From Ignelater luminosus (Eukaryota; Arthropoda; Insecta; Coleoptera; Elateridae): a DNA stretch of 64,000 nt. Positions within the stretch are counted from its first letter, which is position 1, and each line of letters starts with the position of its first letter. Shown in pieces: positions 35,870-48,535 of the stretch. The notes under the pieces were generated by a model, which was not told the origin of the DNA, ran no database searches, and saw only the letters and a program-made list of their open reading frames with translations. The stretch is taken from NCBI GenBank assembly GCA_011009095.1, contig VTPC01008616.1, positions 1 to 64,000 on the forward strand, read 5' to 3'. The translations under genes were made by a program, and so were the position numbers.

Positions 35870-37172
35870 AAAATTGAGTTTCTGGGGATGGTTCAGGGTT
35901 TGCTCATTTGTATAATGTTTGCATGATTCTTTATCGACAACTATTTCATCAACGAACATCTCGTCCAGCAATAAATTGAGTGATGTTAAGGTCTTCAATA
36001 TTTTGTGACTTCCTCAACTTCTCAATAAAACTCCAAATGCTTAGGTGATAACAGCCAACAAGGGAGGAAAGTTTCTTATGCCAACTTTCGATATAATTGT
36101 TTCGGAAGACAAGCTAAGGTGCCTTCATATTGGTTCCACATCTCACCGATGGAGGCCTTCGCCTATTTTCAGGAGAGGCGCCCCGTCTACTTATCTTCGA
36201 AATAGTCCATTAATGGGTGAAGAATTTCTTCGTGCTGCTGGTAAAACTGTGAATTCGCAAGACCTTTGAAGGATTTAATGACACCTTGAGGAGGAACAAA
36301 TGCTAAAGACATCAGCTTTCGAACATTCAAAGCAGTCTGGATCAGCAATATCAGTAGTAGATCAGAAGATTTTTTAATCTGTCGCCACAGACATTGGCCG
36401 AAGTGAAAGAAACAATCACGAAGTTGAATTCCATCGAAGATTTTAGCTGATTCGAAAATTGTCATCACTGTTGTTGGCTTTAGGTCAGATTTCAAGTTCT
36501 TTAGTTGCTACAGAACTCGCTTGGTCTTGTTTGGGAGAAAAATGTAAACCAGAGGAATAACTACATCAAATTTAATCACATGAATTGTCATTAGTTGAGT
36601 GAAAAGTCTTGAAGGTACCGTCGCAGAACCAATGATCAGAAAAAGACCAAATTTTAAGATTTCTTTCCGTTGAAAAAAAGAGGATTCGATTGGGATATCT
36701 GCTCCACTGTCGAAAAGAAGGAAATCTTCTCCAGAAGATATCTTTGAATAAGGACCATCGATGACCAGTTTGCTAAGTGAAGTCGTAACACGCAGTACAG
36801 GATTTGTCCCCTTTGGAATTTGTTACGCAGTCTTCGAAATTGCTGGAACTGATGGCAAAGCCTCTCGAACAGATTCTGGAATTTCTTCAGTAGCTTCGCC
36901 AATTATCTGCTGCGGATTTGCATTTGTAGTTAATGCTTTTTCTCTGACAACGGTCATGACCTTTGGTGCTCCAACTTTTCCTGCCCGTGCTTACCGTTTT
37001 CATGAACAATGGCGCCATTTTTGGCAACACCTCGTTCTTGGTATGATCCAGTGAAATATTCTTCACATTTTCAATAGGTTCTATCTTCTCGAGTTCTTTT
37101 CTTGTCATAAATAAACTTCTTCTCCAAAAATTGCTGCTTGTTCTTGCTGCTAGTAACATGTTCCAATGACAT
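35870..37172 (-). mobile_element. MULE transposon relic with FLYWCH finger
   Basis: From ATG at about 37172 the minus strand reads a FLYWCH-like segment (KFIYDKKRTREDRTY, then CEEYFTG and GAIVHENGKHG). At about 36720 follows FLLFDSG, and near 36560-36620 PSRLFTQLMTIH and DVVIPLVYIFLPNKT, the start of the MULE core. 36187-36495 carries LKPTTVMTIFESA, CFFHFGQCLWRQI and LMSLAFVPPQGVI, and then MDYFEDK. Further on NNYIESWHKKL and SIWSFIEKLRKSQN (near 36000) mark the C-terminal end. Both first acidic positions look lost: the usual DGTF is absent and the usual DFE reads IFE. Several stops and frameshifts. Terminal repeats were not identified. Confidence 0.85.
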
Positions 37173-37322
37173 TTTTATGGTCACAAATCACAAATTACAA
37201 AATTAAAAATGAGCGTTTGTTCTTGCCACACTGCATACTTGTGAGAAACTGACGCCCCCTATGGCGTTCATCAGTACTCAATTCGGGGTAAAGCGCCACC
37301 TGTTGTGAGGTATACTGCCCTC

Positions 37323-37395
37323 TGTCGATGAAATGTCCATGTCGATGAAATAGTTGTAGATGATGTGTCTGTCGATGAAATGGCTGTCGATGAAC
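37323..37395 (+). repeat. Short tandem repeat around TGTCGATGAAAT
   Basis: Four copies of TGTCGATGAA(A/C)T within about 73 bp, irregularly spaced, with one more degenerate copy (TGTAGATGATGT). It follows a GC-richer stretch (about 37250-37320, including GCGCCACCTGTTGTGAGGTA) beside the MULE and may be part of its terminal region. Confidence 0.7.
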
Positions 37396-37400
37396 TGGCC

Positions 37401-40400
37401 TGCTAAGTGTATAGTAGCTCTTTTCAGTAATGAGGACGTTTATGGTATAGAGGGATTGATTTTATCATCTAATTGGCGGTCTAGGAAGCCTTCCCGCATG
37501 AACTTTACTGACAATAGCGTTAAGAGATGCGACATTGTCGGTTTCTGTTCTATGAACCAAACTGCGACAACTATAAAATTACAAATGGATGAGAATGCTG
37601 GGTAATACCAGCTGATGTAGTTGGGTTTTAGTTCTCTGACTGAATATAGTATTTGCACAAAAAGCTTTCAGCGAGCTTGATAGCGTTGTACAAAAAAGTC
37701 CGTAAGCATGTGAGGTGTGATGTTTTTTCTTTTCCTCGTTGTGTCTGATTTTATCTTTAGATGCCCTTTTTGATAAATTCCGGTCGTTGAATTGTAATAG
37801 CATATTTTTGTACAATTCTGCTAAATTAAAACCTATAATCAATGATCATTGATATTAATTAGTTTTATAGTACAAAAAGCAACAAATAACCATTTTCTAA
37901 GTTTTGTTCATTAACCCTTTGCAAATGAATATTTGATTTTGAAGATAATCCCGAAAACTACTTTCTTAACACTTTGCTTGCACTTATCAATTTCCCGTTG
38001 CGGGTCGTTGAGCCTAAATCTCACACTTTGTTAAACTCTGATGCTTCTATTACAAGCTAGTTTCATAATGGCTTAATTTCCTAATGTGAAGCTTTATTTA
38101 ACATTAAAGTTGAATTTTTTGTCATTTTCCTTTAAAATTGATTGCGTGCAAGGCTAATTCCACTCTGAAAAATTAACTTTGTTTACAATAATTATATATT
38201 TATTACTAAAAACCTTTGTTGCCTTTTAATTATCAGCTTAATTATAAAACAGATCTACCTACTTAAAAATGCTTCATTAACACTTTATCGAACGTTATAG
38301 CACACGGTCTTACATTTAAACTGTTGTAAGACGGAGCGAGAATCATGATAGATTTAAAGGCTCGCAGCAAAATACATTCAGCTATTTAACCAAAACTTTA
38401 GGTAACAAATAGGTTAATGCAGAGGTTATATAAAGGGCAAACTAACCCTTAATCCTTTTCGGTCAAACTCCATTCATGAAAATTTTCTTCCTTGAACGAG
38501 TTCCGAACTTGAAACTTGGGTATAAGTAATTAACCCAAGTAGATTTATTAGTGAATTAATAACCATCTTAAAGCATCAAGTAGGTATGTTACGGGCTACA
38601 GAATGTAAATTTCTTGACCTTAGCTCATAAACTGTAATGTTTGAAGGTAGGTAGTTCATTATGCTAACAGGTCTAATTGTAAGTAAATGCTTTTTAATAT
38701 CAAACTTGTTGAGATGCTCTTTAGAAACTAAACGAAGGAACTTCGAACTACAGTTATAATTCACAATGATGTTAAAATGAAAGCTTTTATCAGAACTTGA
38801 TGATGTTAGACAGAACTGTTTAACATGATTCTATAATTTCAGTAGTTGTAAGATAAACCCACACTGTATGTTTTACCTGACGATTCATAATTTGATTTAC
38901 GGACACCTACATAAGTACATACATTCTATATGATTACCAATATTTACTATTGTTGCCAGCTGCATAATAATGAGATTATTAGTGTTACTGTTACCACAGT
39001 TAAGTGAAGGGCAGGAGGAAATTGCATCAGACTGTTTTCGATACAGGACACATTTTTTGCGTTTTGGTGTTATCAAGTAAACCAATTCTATAAAATTCTA
39101 TTTTATTACAGGCAGCGGTGCATTTTTATCATGAGCCTATTTACCTTTACATCGAGCGGGCCTTTAAAAAAGTTTGGTAAAGGGGCTTCTTAAAATTTGT
39201 CCGGCTAACTAGCAACTTTCTGCTTGCCTGCCAACATTGTGTGAGTACATCAGGTTTTGCTACGAGGTGGCATATCCTCAGGTTTCATACCTTACCAGTT
39301 GCAGCAGGCGCTAGGATATTTGGTATCTATGGCAGAATCCCTTAATGCGCCTTCGTGTTCATCCCTTTTCCTTCCTCTTACTTTCTTCAGAGTCTCTTGT
39401 TGCAATTTGCCGACGGCACCGTTTATCTTGTAGGTAATATCTTGCAGCTCCTTCGAAGAAACGAAAATGCTAGGTTCGAATTAGAACGATTGGAGGCTTA
39501 GTTCTGAAAGTTGGAAATTAAATCAAACTCACATCATCTTGTTTTGTCATAGCAGATACACTAGAACGCTAGATTTGATTCAAAAAGCATTTGCTTTTAA
39601 CTAGCATATGGAACTCATGCTTCCAGCTTTTACTATCTGTCACTTTCTTAACAACAACCTCGTTCAGGAACTTATTTTTCGGGCTCCGTGACGGCCTAGT
39701 TTCTGAACTCGGCCGCGGCAACCCAAGTTGCTTCCTGCAGACACTGTTACACTGCTACAAAACCTTTATCCAATCCGCAATCAATTATCGCTTCACGAGG
39801 ATACCGTCTGAACCACTTTCACTCTTCAGTAGAAGAGTATGAGATGTTGGGCGTCTAGTTGAGGCCTAGAAATTAATTTCCGCAGCAATTTTCCTTAGTA
39901 GTGAAAACAAATGCCAGAACAGTATTATCTACGGATCCTCGCCCACATCAAAACCACCTACTTCGCACTGCTTTTTTGGCATCTGCGATCTTACCACAAT
40001 TTAAATCCCAGTACCGTTACCGTCTTTATCACAAAACAAGCAGACTGCTGTTGCACGTCCCCCCTCACACATGTCATACCTACCGTTTTCAGCTGAAATC
40101 GGTCGGCGGCTTCCTTTAGAAACCAGAAAGCAACATCGGCAGTTGTTGTTGTCGTCATGATCTTTAAGACAAATTATAATCCAGTAATTAATGCGTTCAA
40201 GAATTGCACCGCCTTTGAGGAAATTTGGAAATTTCTGCTTTAAGACAATATCTCTTAGGTCTTACCGTAGTTACCTCTAACACTACCAGCGCTTTCTCCG
40301 TATCTACAACTAAAAACTGCCTTCTACCTTAGCGCTTGGAAGCATCTTGGGCGCCTCAGCTCCTATCACAACATTGCCGCGCTGATGCTGGGTCTCCGTC

Positions 40401-41239
40401 AGGATTCAACTCAAATTTAATTTACCTTAACGCAACATTCATTTGCTTGGAAGCAAAACAGCACAGGGTATTAAAAATCCCAACACATTGCAAGACAGTA
40501 AGAAACACTAAGAAATGTAAAACTTTCTGCTCGAGGAGTATTGTTAACTGTGAAAGTTGATATGATAAATTGTCTTAATCAATTGTCGATTACCGGCGAA
40601 ACCAGCTGGCCGGTTTAAGCAAGCTTCTTCCCTTTTTCACCTATGATAAGTTGCGGTGGTTGTTGGTGATAGGTGAAAGGAGAAGCTACTGGGATAGGGT
40701 TGATTCCAAAAGTCAGTTACCAAAGACGATTACGGCGGCGACGCGTGACGTGTCTTGGTTAGAGGCGCGGTATTTGAGGTCGCGGTAGACAATAATTTTC
40801 AGACTGGGTGCCGCGGTGGGTTTTGGTGATTGCACTGTTCCTGGAATTGGAAGTTCAAATAGGCTGTATAGGATGTATTGTCCTGGCCCTTGTGCTGTCC
40901 TTGGTGGGTGTGGCTGGCGCCTTCCTACAGATCTACAGATAGGTCCTTTTCTCCCTCCCCCTAGGTTTCGTTTGTGCTGCTCGACAGTGTTGTGGATTAC
41001 TTGACTATGGGTGTGAGTGTTGCAAGGAAGGAAGTTTGTTGAATTGAATTATGGGGCATGATGGTGGTGGTCAGCAGTAAACTAAGGAAGGCTCTTTTAG
41101 GATGTGTTCCAATTCGGGGAAATGTTCTCGGCGTTGCTGACTAGGTATGACGGTCGGAAATAGTGATCAAATTCTGAGGATTTCTAGAGAGCTTTCTTTA
41201 TTCTGATTTACAGCCCTGTTAAAGTACCGGCCCGTTAAC
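37401..41239. other. No gene recognised; GC-richer block in right half
   Basis: 37401-39100 is AT-rich with nothing recognised. 39130-41239 is visibly richer in GC with several modest open frames on the plus strand (39591-39842, 39901-40119, 40336-40560), none with a domain I can name. Part may be a degraded retroelement continuing from the LINE relic to its right. Confidence 0.4.
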
Positions 41240-41880
41240 CGTTTCAGGCGCGCATCTGTAGACCGAGAATTTCTCTAAAAATGGTCCTTTTCTTCTGACG
41301 GAGGCGACGGAAAGCATATGGCGGTACGGTGGCAAACACGGAGAATGTGGAATCTGCAGCCTGGAACGTAGAGAGGAAGTCGTGGCATTGTTGGACCAAA
41401 GTCAAGCATTTGACGGAAGTGGAGAGGTCTAGGCGGGAGCCCAAGAATTCCAGGCGAACGTTGTTTTGATGTTGTAAAAGACAGGTGGCGAAATAGTATG
41501 ACCTGTGTTTTTCGAGGAAGATGGATTGAGTGGGCTGGGAATGCCGTGACGATAGACGCAACGAGTACGCAATGGATAAAGCGTGGTGCTACGCGATGTT
41601 GACGTGACGACAAGAAGCGGTTCGTGTAAGAGTCCTTCATGCGATACTCTATTGAAAACCCTTTCGAAGTTTAAGAAGATCGCTGTGAGACAACCATTGA
41701 AGTTTATGGCAAAGGTAGCGTCTGTGCTTGAACAGAGAACTGGGTTTGAGGTGGATCTGCCCGGGGCAGAGACCGAATTGGTGAAGTGGTAGGATGTTGG
41801 CTTCCTCGAGGAACTCTTTCAGCCGGTTGGCTAGAATTCTCTCAAAGACTTAATTAATCCAAGGTACACAAATTTGTAGG
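41240..41880 (-). mobile_element. Jockey-like LINE reverse transcriptase fragment
   Basis: Minus strand from about 41870: an FERILANRLKEFLEEANILP-like reading followed by LHQFGLCPG, the RT fingers region. At about 41660-41700, TAIFLNFERVFNRVSHE is motif A with the first Asp replaced by Asn (usually FLDFxKAFDRVxH). Further minus-strand open frames (41244-41561) probably cover the following RT part but are too decayed to align by eye. GC-richer than its surroundings. Confidence 0.7.
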
Positions 41881-44800
41881 TACACTACGGCAAAATTGAT
41901 GTAATTGCAGGCTAGAATCGCGACAATACCGGTCTATTCAGAGGCTGGGTCACTGAATTCAAGTTGAGCCTCGCTACGCTACGCGAACAAGATGCACCAC
42001 GAAAGTGGTGTCACTGATCAAGGTCCCCAAGAATATATATGTTATATATTACTCAGTGTTCCAACTCAAATGCTTTGTCGTCATTCTGACCATCAACTAC
42101 AACACAAGTCACCCAGAAAATTCAAAGACAAACAAGGAAACGATAATTACTGATTACTAGTCGGCGCTCAACACGCTCCTTAGACGATACGGTGCGGTAG
42201 TCCCATAGGCTGAAATTCGATACCGTGACGTAGTAAGAATTCCAGAAAAGTTGGCTGCCGTTTGAGGCAACCATGACCATTTTGCGATTTCTCGGCTTTT
42301 TCATAACCTCAACCGATAACCGACCTTATCATCAAATTATTGGCAGTGCCGATGAACTCGGCAGGATGGTAAACCTTTTTGCAGGATTTAGGTGTTGGGT
42401 GACGTTAACGTACAGATTTTCATGCATAATATTCTATTTTACTTACAAGTCTAATTAGTCAATTTCTAAAATATACCATCCCTGTTATTGTGAAATCTCA
42501 TTTTAAAATAATTTATTTGGGAACTTTATTGCAAAAAAATTGTTCTTCCTAAGAGCCGTCAATCAAATGACGACCTAAACTTCGGTCCCTATAAATAAGT
42601 AAATAACTAAATAACTAAATATCTACATAAACAAAATTAACTGAATCTGATGTTATTTTAATTATCTATAAGTATCATCCTTTTTGTAATGAAACGAAAC
42701 GTGATACGATTATAATCATAAGCGTTACTGAAGAAATGTTCTTTAATCAAGAGACGAGTCTCAAAATAATCAGCTTTACTTCACTGATACTGTCACTTTC
42801 ACTTTTAATTAAAGAAAAGTTAAAAAGTAAAAAGTAAAAAGTCATCTTGATAAAATAGACAATCAGTTTCATAGAATTCTTATAGACATCGATATAGTTA
42901 TGTACTTCAATTACAATTGAACTTCACGTATATCGAAAACTACTTTAATAGAGAACTTCCGAATCTGATATATCAAAACAATTTTATCTTTTATTGTTAG
43001 TGGAGCACATAATAATAATAATAACACTAATGAAGGGTAATTTTAGACAGAAAATAAAATTATTCTATTCGACATTCTCATTGAATTATTCTGTAATTAT
43101 TATAGAAGATTAAATGATGACCTCGTTACAATTAATATCATTGCTCTTTTAGGAAGTAAACATTTAATTAACAAAAGCTAAGGCAAAACTATACCTATAA
43201 AATGATTATTCCTAGCACGTTCAATAACATGTTACATTATAAAAACGACAGTTGGCTGGTATTCATAATAATAACGCTCTATAATATAAATTTTTATTGT
43301 TTACTCAATAACACTAAATGAGTTATTTGATATTGCAGTTAAATTTATATGTAGTCCTTTTATTTGATTTTATATTGCTATTGTTATGACTGCAAATTTT
43401 ATTATTGAAATATACACTGCTCTAATACCCTCATTCTTTTTTTGTTTTCGGTTGCATGCCTATGGACTCTATCATTATTCAGGTAGAGAAAAACGAAAAA
43501 CTATAAATTAGGAATCATTAAAAACAAATACAACAAGAATGCAATAAAAAGGACATTAGTGAAACGGTAAAACGTAGAAATTGTGATAATGTATTCTTAA
43601 AATACAATAAAGGAAATATTTTAGGGTCGTCGTCGTTTGTTTCAGAATTATTATATTTTTCCGAATAAACTACAATACATTGCGTTCGCTTTTGTTTTTT
43701 TTTATACATTGGACGTAAAAGGTCAAGGATTAAACTAGTCAAAATGACAAAAATGAGATAAGTTTCTATGTAACTAAAAAAACAGAAATTACTAGTAATC
43801 GCTTTTATCAAGCCCCAATTTTTGAAGAAAACCAAATGCCCGGTTCATGGTGATGTACGGAATTGGCGATTATCAGAAGTTCGCTAACAGACAGTAACAG
43901 TGTAGACTTCAATAAGTCAACAAGAGGAGAGCAGAGAGCGTAAAACTTGACGACAATAATTTTTCATCTTCAGGGTATGGATGTGCGTCAGGGTGTAGGA
44001 AAGGAAAGATATTCCAGCTGAATCCCTGGAACTTCTCAAAACTGTTTTGAAACCGACTGCAACGAGGAAAGAATGACCCGAGGCGAACAAAACCTCAAGA
44101 TTCTGCTAGGGTGATAGTACCATTGGATGGGAATAAGAACGGGAACTCTGCCAAGGTCTTTACACTTCCGTGCACCATACTGAACTGTAAGGCAAAAGCA
44201 TTCCTTCTTACCTAGAAACACAAAAGCTCTTGTATCAAGGATATACAGGACACCAAATGTCAGCATTATGCTAAACAATAATACAATTACTAAAAAAGGC
44301 AGATTCGAGGACCAGATAAAAATCTATCTTAAAGTCTAGAAGTTTGTTGAAACAACTAAATAAAGAGGTAAGAACATATAGTTAATTGCTCTTAATGCCA
44401 TTCAGACAACAACTATACACTGCTTTCGAGTTAGTATTAAAGAGAAATCTTCAAGTAATAAACAGTAAAAGTTTGGTACATATAGAAAAACTGTTAGAAG
44501 CTTTCTGGAGAACCAGATCAGAAAAGGAAATAAATAATCCATAGACCAAATGTCGAATTTAAATTGTACGTCAAATTAAAGTCGTCACTTTTGGATTAAT
44601 TACGTCAGAATAAGACCATTCCTGGACGTTATCCTGGAAACGCCATAGATTCTAAACTTTCTTAGAAGACCAGAGGAAATTCAACTAGTATTTTAAATTT
44701 AGAGTAAGTAATTAAGCCAATTATTGAAAAGGTTAATAAGAATTATTATTAAGAATGTGTACAATATGGATAATTGTACAATCAATCACGCCTGCCATTG

Positions 44801-46267
44801 CCGAGCAAGTTATAATCAAACAATAGTCATTAAAAATGTTGTACACTTCCAGAACATAAAGCTGCGTACAAAGACATATACTGCCATAGAATCTTCTCTA
44901 TTTTTGGAAAACAAAAGTAACATGAATGACAAGCGCCTACGGCACAATACAACCAAAAGGAAGAAAATAGTACTAGTCAAATTTAAATACAACCATGAAA
45001 TCAATTGTAAATCTTAAAACTGGCTTAAAATGAAATGACTCAGCGAAAAAAGATAAATAAAACATTTGGAGAAAGATTCATACAAACAATCGCAAAGATT
45101 AAAACCATACAAAAGATTCATGAGTAGATATTCCTATACTGACTCTTCTCGAAGATATTCAAGAGTACAATGAAGAGATCTTACTCAATGGGACCCAAAC
45201 AAATGATGACATTCCAATTTTCTCTGAACCTTATCTTACAGCCAAACCCTCAATATTGTCATTAACGAACTTCTAAATCTCTTGATTTTTTTTAAAGAAA
45301 AGCCCAACTCCTATAACCTCAAGACAAAAACTGAATTGAACTCGTTCTGATAGAGTCCCATGACCTTAGACCGCTCAGATGCTGTAGCTGAAAAGTTAAC
45401 CAATCGACGCGTCAATACTCGCAATTGACAACAGGATAAGAGAACAGGATTGATGAACCAACAACAAAATAAATAAATAGAAACATAGCGAAATGAGCTC
45501 TGCAAGGAACAAGACAGAGAGTATATCAATATAAGAAATGTCAAAAATCCTTGCCTCAAAAATCGTGTGAAATCTCATCTAGTTACTTAGTCATATTCAG
45601 CAGTCTAAAAACAAATCATATCAAAGAATAACCAAAATTACATCTTACTAGTTTTTATTTAAGACATACCCCATGGATCTAAAAAGTCTATAATGCTCAA
45701 GAAAGAAGACTTACGCGATATAAACAACCTTCAAAAAATCCCAACCGAAAGATTGTCATCATTACTAATCAGTAAATTAGACTGAGCATAAAATCATGTC
45801 GAAGAAAGATTGTTCAGCATCATATCGTCACATTAGACTTAGAAAAATCCTTTTGCTCTCTTTCCATATACAAAGCTAGGATGATGTCTCTAGCTGTTAA
45901 GTCTGTTTAAGTCTGACAGTGAAACCCGTTGTCCCTCATGCTTACCAATATTAGTATGTTAGATGTAGTTCTAGACATTTTTTCTAACCCGGAAGTCGCG
46001 TCAGTCTACCAGTGAGGAACAGAAATCTTAGTGGTGAAAGGTAACAGCTGCTCAACAAACTGAATCGCTACGTTAAGAAGGTAAGGGAAACGGTTAGACA
46101 TTAAAACAGCAACAGAATTCAGTATTCAAAACTTTGACTAACCAAGTTTCTGGTAATAAAGAATTAGAATTTCACGATATTAACTTAAGCAGTTTTGTAC
46201 AGTGCTCGTAAAGGATTTGATCAAACCCTGACAATGCAAAACTTAGCCAAGTTGTAGTATCAGAAAA
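41881..46267. other. No gene recognised
   Basis: AT-rich. A plus-strand stretch at about 45125-45290 (containing LLEDIQEYNEEILLNGTQ) looks mildly protein-like but I cannot assign it. Trinucleotide AAT runs occur near 43010. Confidence 0.45.
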
Positions 46268-46399
46268 TCTTTAAAATTCCAAACTAGATGTGCCTGAAAT
46301 CCAGTGTTCAGGGTCTATTAGAGAAGATATCCAAAAGACCTCTGAATTTAAGGTTTTCTGATTCAAACCTAATTCAATGGTTTCGATAAACAAATTTCC
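46268..46399 (+). repeat. First copy of a diverged direct repeat
   Basis: About 130 bp that aligns with 46467-46592. Anchors: CTGAAATCCAGTGTTCAGGG here and CTGAAACCCAGTCTGCAGGG in the second copy; both end in an AATTCAAT...GATTTCC-like stretch. Confidence 0.75.
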
Positions 46400-46466
46400 G
46401 TTTATTTGCCTTTAGAACGCCAATACTGGAGAATTTTAAACTAGACACATTATGCTATTAGGAAGC

Positions 46467-46592
46467 CTTTAAATCTCACACAAAATGTATCTGAAACCCA
46501 GTCTGCAGGGTCTACTAAAGAGATGCCAAAAAACTCCTGAATTAGAAGTCTTCTGATCCAAACTTAATTCAATACATTGATTAAAGATTTCC
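46467..46592 (+). repeat. Second copy of a diverged direct repeat
   Basis: Offset about 198 bp from the first copy, with many substitutions and small indels. It lies directly beyond the RNase H end of the gypsy relic. Confidence 0.75.
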
Positions 46593-46639
46593 CCCGTCCC
46601 AACTTATTTACCATTAGTTCGTGCATTTATGAAAACTGT

Positions 46640-48535
46640 AACAAGTCTCGGAATCATCCACTGCTCATAGTTTTCCAATCGTCTACAACATAGCAAGATA
46701 TTCACGTTTGCTGACTGAGTAATTTCTTTCGGCCTTATTAAGAGATTGACTAAGATAAAAAATTACCCCTTCGGAGCCATGAGCAGTCTGCGACAGTACA
46801 GCTCTACTCTAAAAGCAGCGCCAGTTTGGACAGAAAAGGATAAGATGAAATCGGAACAAGACAGAATTGGCGCACTAATTAACTGTTCTTTGATTTTAAT
46901 CGAGACTTCATTACAGGTTTCATCCCATTAAAAAATTCTACTCTTTTTCAAAAGAGTTTTCAAAGAGGTAACAGTGGTCAAAGACTTTGGTTACTAGCAA
47001 GCTACCTCAACAATTCGCTTAACTTGCTCATTCTTAGGGACTAGGATATTGAATATGGCGTCGGCCTTTTCAGAATCGACCAAAAGACTTTTGGAATTTA
47101 CAACATATCCCAAATATTTAAGTTCCGATTTACAAAAGCGACATTTGTCACGCTCTAACTTAAATTCAGCTTTATGCAGTCTAGCAAGGATCTCGTCTAG
47201 AATCTCGAGTTGTTTTTCGAAAGTAGACGTGCAGCTGATTATATCATCTAAATAAACAAAAACATAAGGCTTCAAGTTCAGGAGCCAATGGTCAATAAAA
47301 CGTAGTTCTGTGGGCGATGCATTGTGCAAAGGCCAGGATCTGGGACAGTAAATGTTGTATATTGTTTAGACTTCTCGGTCGTGGAATTTGTTAATACTCC
47401 GACTTAATGTCCAACGATGTAATATAACGTGCATCACGCAGTCGGTCAAAATATCTGAAGCATAGGGAAGTGGATAAGCATTATTTTCTATTAATGCATT
47501 TAATTTTCGAAAGTCTACACAAAAACGAAACTTATCATTCTTTTTCCTAACAAGAATAATAGGACTGGATCAAGGACTGTTTGACTTCTCAGCTATCCTC
47601 CTATCTAATTCTGCATTAATTTGTTTCTGAACAACTGGAGGTACCGGATAATAATGCTGCTTGACTGGCTTAGCTTTTGTTGTAATCTTGTCTTATATTT
47701 CTTCAACAAGCCTAACTGTTCAGTACCTTCAGGAAATTGCTTAGAAACCGTTTGTTGTACTCGAAAATCCTAATCGAGGTCTAGCCCTTCTCGCGACTGC
47801 AAAAATGACATAAAAGGATCGACAGAAGCCAGGTCATTCTCAGCAAACTTTCATTCATGTTCAAAAATCAATTTCTAAAATGGGACAAATATGGGACGAC
47901 CAAAACATCCAAAACTGCAACTCTATACTGTGATCTAAAGTGTAAGGACAAAGAATCTAAACTATGGAAGGGTTCGCTATTGGCAATGGGGCAACTGGAT
48001 CTATTTCTCTTATTCAACCTCAACCCAAGCGACGATAGAACCTCAGAACTTTTACGACCTGAAATGGTACAAGTAGCACCGGGATCTAACAAGGCAGAAA
48101 TGTGTCGACCACTAATCTCGTCAGTGAGATAAGACCTCTCATCATCTTGGGCATGTTCAAAAACATAATCTAAAAGTACTCTGGTTTTAGCAAAATGGGG
48201 CTCGTCTTTACAAAAGTGGCTCTCGTAAAACGAGTCAAATTTCGGGGACTAAAGGAAGGTATCGCTCGATTACTCAACACCCTCTCTGCTCGTTCCCCGA
48301 GCTCAAAGAATGTGAACATCTAGGACATGAAGAAGTGGTAGCATCTGCTTTTGCACATGTATAACACAAACGTTTAGTTGTTCGTGTAGGGCATGCCAAA
48401 AATTTACGGTCTACTTCTCTACAGTTCCAACACTTGGACTTAATTGGCTTAAAAGACTTAGATGGTTTAAAAGGTTTTGGTGCCTTAGGGGGAGGCTCAA
48501 CAGCAACGGCAGATCTGATTCTACGTCATTTTTAT
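46640..48535 (-). mobile_element. Ty3/gypsy LTR retrotransposon, internal gag-pol relic
   Basis: Minus strand, in order. The gag end has a basic linker and two zinc-knuckle-like Cys clusters (KCWNCREVDRKFLACP, then LCYTCAKADATTSSCPRC; about 48290-48440). The protease has LLDPGATCTISG (about 48073-48090) with the usual Ser of DSG replaced by Pro. The RT has KKNDKFRFCVDFRKLNALI and LRDARYITSLDIKS (about 47390-47540), then VFVYLDDIISCTSTFEKQLE with YLDD at 47244-47255, and ELKYLGYVV. The RNase H region near 46700-46780 has YLSQSLNKAERNYSVSKREY. Frameshifts and stops are frequent. No integrase, env or LTRs were recognised, so it is an internal fragment. Confidence 0.88.

Noticed and set aside
45125-45290. 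Protein-like plus-strand stretch considered as a gag or env remnant
   Set aside because: No conserved motif, and it lies on the opposite strand from the neighbouring gypsy relic.
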